NCBI GenBank assembly: GCA_017562135.1
Contig: QEYB01000448.1
Span: 1,488,001 to 1,552,000, forward strand
Origin: Dipylidium caninum
Taxonomy: Eukaryota > Platyhelminthes > Cestoda > Cyclophyllidea > Dipylidiidae
Direction: 5' to 3'
DNA length: 64,000 nt
The translations under genes and the position numbers were made by a program. Under the pieces are notes generated by a model. It was not told the origin of the DNA. It searched no databases and saw nothing but the letters and a program-made list of their open reading frames with translations. Below are positions 61,901 to 64,000 of the stretch, piece by piece; position 1 is the first letter of the stretch; every line of letters begins with the position of its first letter.

Positions 61901-62506
61901 AATTTCTACTTTTGTCTTGGTTTTTCCTTACCTATCTTCTACCTATTTGCTTGCCTAATGGTTTTGACGACCATCAGCTATGGGGTTATTATAACTCCTT
62001 CCTTTCGAGTTGTTCAACGCAATTAACATCGTGTCTATTTAATGAAACAAATTGAAAATTACTGATTATCCGTCATTACCAGGTATGGAGCAGTGATTCG
62101 GGCGCCGTTCATAATCCGCCAGAAACCATTGTTATGAAGAACCAAGCTTTTCATGCCGGAGCCAATATTACCATAACACTCAGCAACGCGGATGAGGAGG
62201 CAAGTTCTCGGTATCGTGCATTCCCGGTGTATAGCCGTGTTTGCTAACGTACTGAAACGGTTTGTTTGTTTTTGACAGGAGCAAGCCTCATGCCTGATTG
62301 TTCGTGAATGCACACGACCGAAAATTACATCAAAACGATTCCGTGTTGGCGCCCCAAAGTCTGAGGAGGTTCGTGACCTGCTATGTGTCCACTTTGAGAT
62401 AGTTTTGAATTCCTTGTTCCTGAGTTCTTAATTTGGTCTTTTTTAATAATGACATAGGGGATTATCTGATATGTTCTTTTTTTGCAGAGATGTTCTCTGA
62501 TGTGAC
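58956..62506 (+). CDS. Nuclear lamin (B-type, CaaX-ending)
   Basis: Intermediate-filament protein of the nuclear lamina. Exons 58956-59804, 59962-60314, 61209-61431, 61759-61863, 62083-62199, 62279-62368, 62489-62506 join in phase to 584 residues, the usual lamin length. The head has Ser/Thr-Pro sites (SPSPLNIS) before the rod; the rod begins ELAHLNDRLASYIDYVRKLE (helix initiation motif) and ends ALDQEILMYRKMLEGEE (termination motif). The tail has the basic nuclear signal AKRRRLES, a lamin-tail Ig domain (WVKLINVAKH, IGNWVLKH, VWSSDSGAVHNPPETIV) and a final RCSLM. CSLM is a CaaX box for farnesylation, so it should be membrane-anchored like B-type lamins. The rod is split by only one intron. 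The intron after 62199 appears to use a GC donor (GAG|gcaagt). The last exon is 18 nt. The 5' end is clean: one ATG opens a long exon. Confidence 0.96.
60315..61208 (+). other. Largest lamin intron, with a GC-rich island
   Basis: 894-nt intron between the end of the rod and the tail. Positions about 60670-60870 are strongly GC-rich (GGGCCCGGCGG, GGCGGCGGCGCGCA) against AT-rich flanks. An open frame runs through it, but the lamin phases close perfectly without it. It could be an insertion or a regulatory element. Confidence 0.5.
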
Positions 62507-64000
62507 ATGGTACGACAGAAAACGCTTTTTTCAATTGCCCGTCCACAAGCTTTTCGACAATGCATTTAACCTTGATGGTTTAGCATAACGCAACCACATG
62601 TTCTTGTAATGCAGTTTTTTTTAATTTTTCAATCTCTTTATGGCAATAATACGAGTATAGGAGTAAAGTATTGTTTAACTCGCAGCACTTCGGCTACCGT
62701 CCATTCTCTGTGTTTGTTACATGATTCTCTCATTCGTCCATTCTATTCCCATTTTTACATAAATGCATTGTCACGATGTGCTTTTTTGTTATTTTCTAAT
62801 AGCGGGAGGGTATTGTTAGTAGGTGCGAGTCGGCATCGGTTGTGGTTTCGGCATGGGAGTTGATTAGCACCGATCGGGCGCGACGTTGTTCGTGACTGGG
62901 GTGGGTCGCTGCGTTTTGGGGGTCGCCCCTGAAGCGCGCCGTTCGTGGGGATTCCATTGCGTTAGTCTAATTAGTAGTAGGCGTCGACTCGCTGTGTTGG
63001 TGGCACGGCTGGCTGATGTGGGTCATCTGATTTCTGGTCTGGTGCAGGTGGCGTGGCACGTTCTGTAGTGTGACGACACTAGCCCCAGGCAGAAGCACTT
63101 TACCCGGGTGCTAATCTGCCAAGTGGAGTTGTCGAGCGCATTGCAGGTCGGACGTACCAAGTGCCCCTGCCCCTGTGCATTTTGAGTCTGCTTTGGGTCT
63201 GAAGATCACGCAGAGCCTGACACTGTATCGTAAGAGATCAGTGCAATAAGCCATTGTATATACTTATATGCTTAGAATTAAAACAAGGTAAGATAATCCA
63301 TTTGTTGATTTGCAACAGAAAAGGCTTGTTACATGTTCGTCATTTTCGTTGTTTGAGTAATCGCAATGGGATTTGCAAATGGCCTGTAAAGCGCACACGT
63401 TTTCAAAAACGTACAGGGCGGTGGGACGTGTTCTCCTGTAACGCAATACAGGGGTTATCTGTGCTTGTGATTTTTCGACATTGACTTGCACTATTTATGC
63501 ATCGTATCCTCGGCGTTATATAAATTCAGAATCTATAGACTTGTTTTCGGCCACATTTTTACTTTAATGACACTGACGCATTTTTGCTGCCAGTCTCCAA
63601 CTACTCTGTTCTTTCTAAATCTGTTTATTCTCTCTAATTGAAATATTATAACTGCTTGCATTGAACCGGATATTTTAATCAATGGGTGTTTTGGCGCACG
63701 TATAATCTCTCTTGATAATCTATAGTTTTTCCTCGACGGCATTTAACTGAAAGTTTATAATACGTCACTACGTTGCTAACCTGCATTAACGGTACTTTTG
63801 AAAATTTTTGGTGCCTCAGTGTTCATCATCTATGTTGCAGCGAGCAGGAAAATCGTCGTATGTTTAACCGCGTCTCTTATTATTAGTTATTTGAACATCT
63901 TTTTTGTCAAACGTTGTCGATGTGACTGACATTTGATTTATCCCAATAAAATGTGATCTCTGTTCAATCTCGTTGACGTTTTGCAAATCTTTTAGCGAAA
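62507..64000. other. Region 3' of lamin
   Basis: Probably lamin 3' UTR and intergenic DNA. The first canonical AATAAA noted on the + strand is at 63945-63950, far from the stop, so lamin may use a variant signal or a long UTR. A moderately GC-rich block lies at about 62820-63190. No coding exon was recognised. Confidence 0.45.

Overview
The window is nuclear DNA of an invertebrate animal, most likely a parasitic flatworm (cestode or trematode). The support is indirect: intron-rich conserved animal genes on both strands; many introns of only 31-40 nt, some concentrated at the 5' ends of genes; and AATAAA signals close to stop codons. Nothing bacterial, viral or plasmid-like was seen. I assembled gene models by hand from splice consensus, reading-frame phase and remembered family conservation; no alignment or search was run.

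Layout. 884-2741 (+): C-terminal half of a leukotriene-A4-hydrolase-type M1 aminopeptidase, whose 5' exons lie outside the window or are unrecognised. 3177-3645 (-): ribosomal protein L26 with one 40-nt intron. 4578-6707 (+): class-I-like facilitated glucose transporter in nine exons. 8407-22240 (-): TRAPPC9/Trs120 (NIBP) in about 24 exons. 22241-27189: AT-rich, mostly featureless, then a GC-rich stretch with two diverged direct repeats and a hairpin. 27258-28922 (+): small secreted cysteine-bearing precursor with dibasic sites (novel). 29883-31052 (-): intronless, TATA-driven secreted protein with acidic, Cys, Thr/Pro and Arg blocks (novel). 34398-47620 (-): liprin-beta, with N-terminal coiled coil and three C-terminal SAM domains; the middle and the extreme C-terminus are incompletely resolved. 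49436-56462 (+): SID-1/SIDT transmembrane protein (dsRNA/lipid transport family). 56628-58067 (-): FAM8A1-like RDD-domain ER protein, tail to tail with SID-1. 58956-62506 (+): complete nuclear lamin ending in a CaaX box encoded by an 18-nt last exon.

The genes do not form an operon or a pathway. They are ordinary independent loci of a compact animal genome: translation (RPL26), membrane trafficking (TRAPPC9), ERAD (FAM8A1), nuclear envelope (lamin), sugar uptake (GLUT), active-zone/adhesion scaffold (liprin-beta) and systemic RNA or lipid handling (SID-1). The parts most likely to be undescribed are the two lineage-specific secreted products between 27 and 31 kb, the very large cytoplasmic loops of the SID-1 homologue, and the unusual splicing features (31-nt intron, 13-nt microexon, GC-AG introns).
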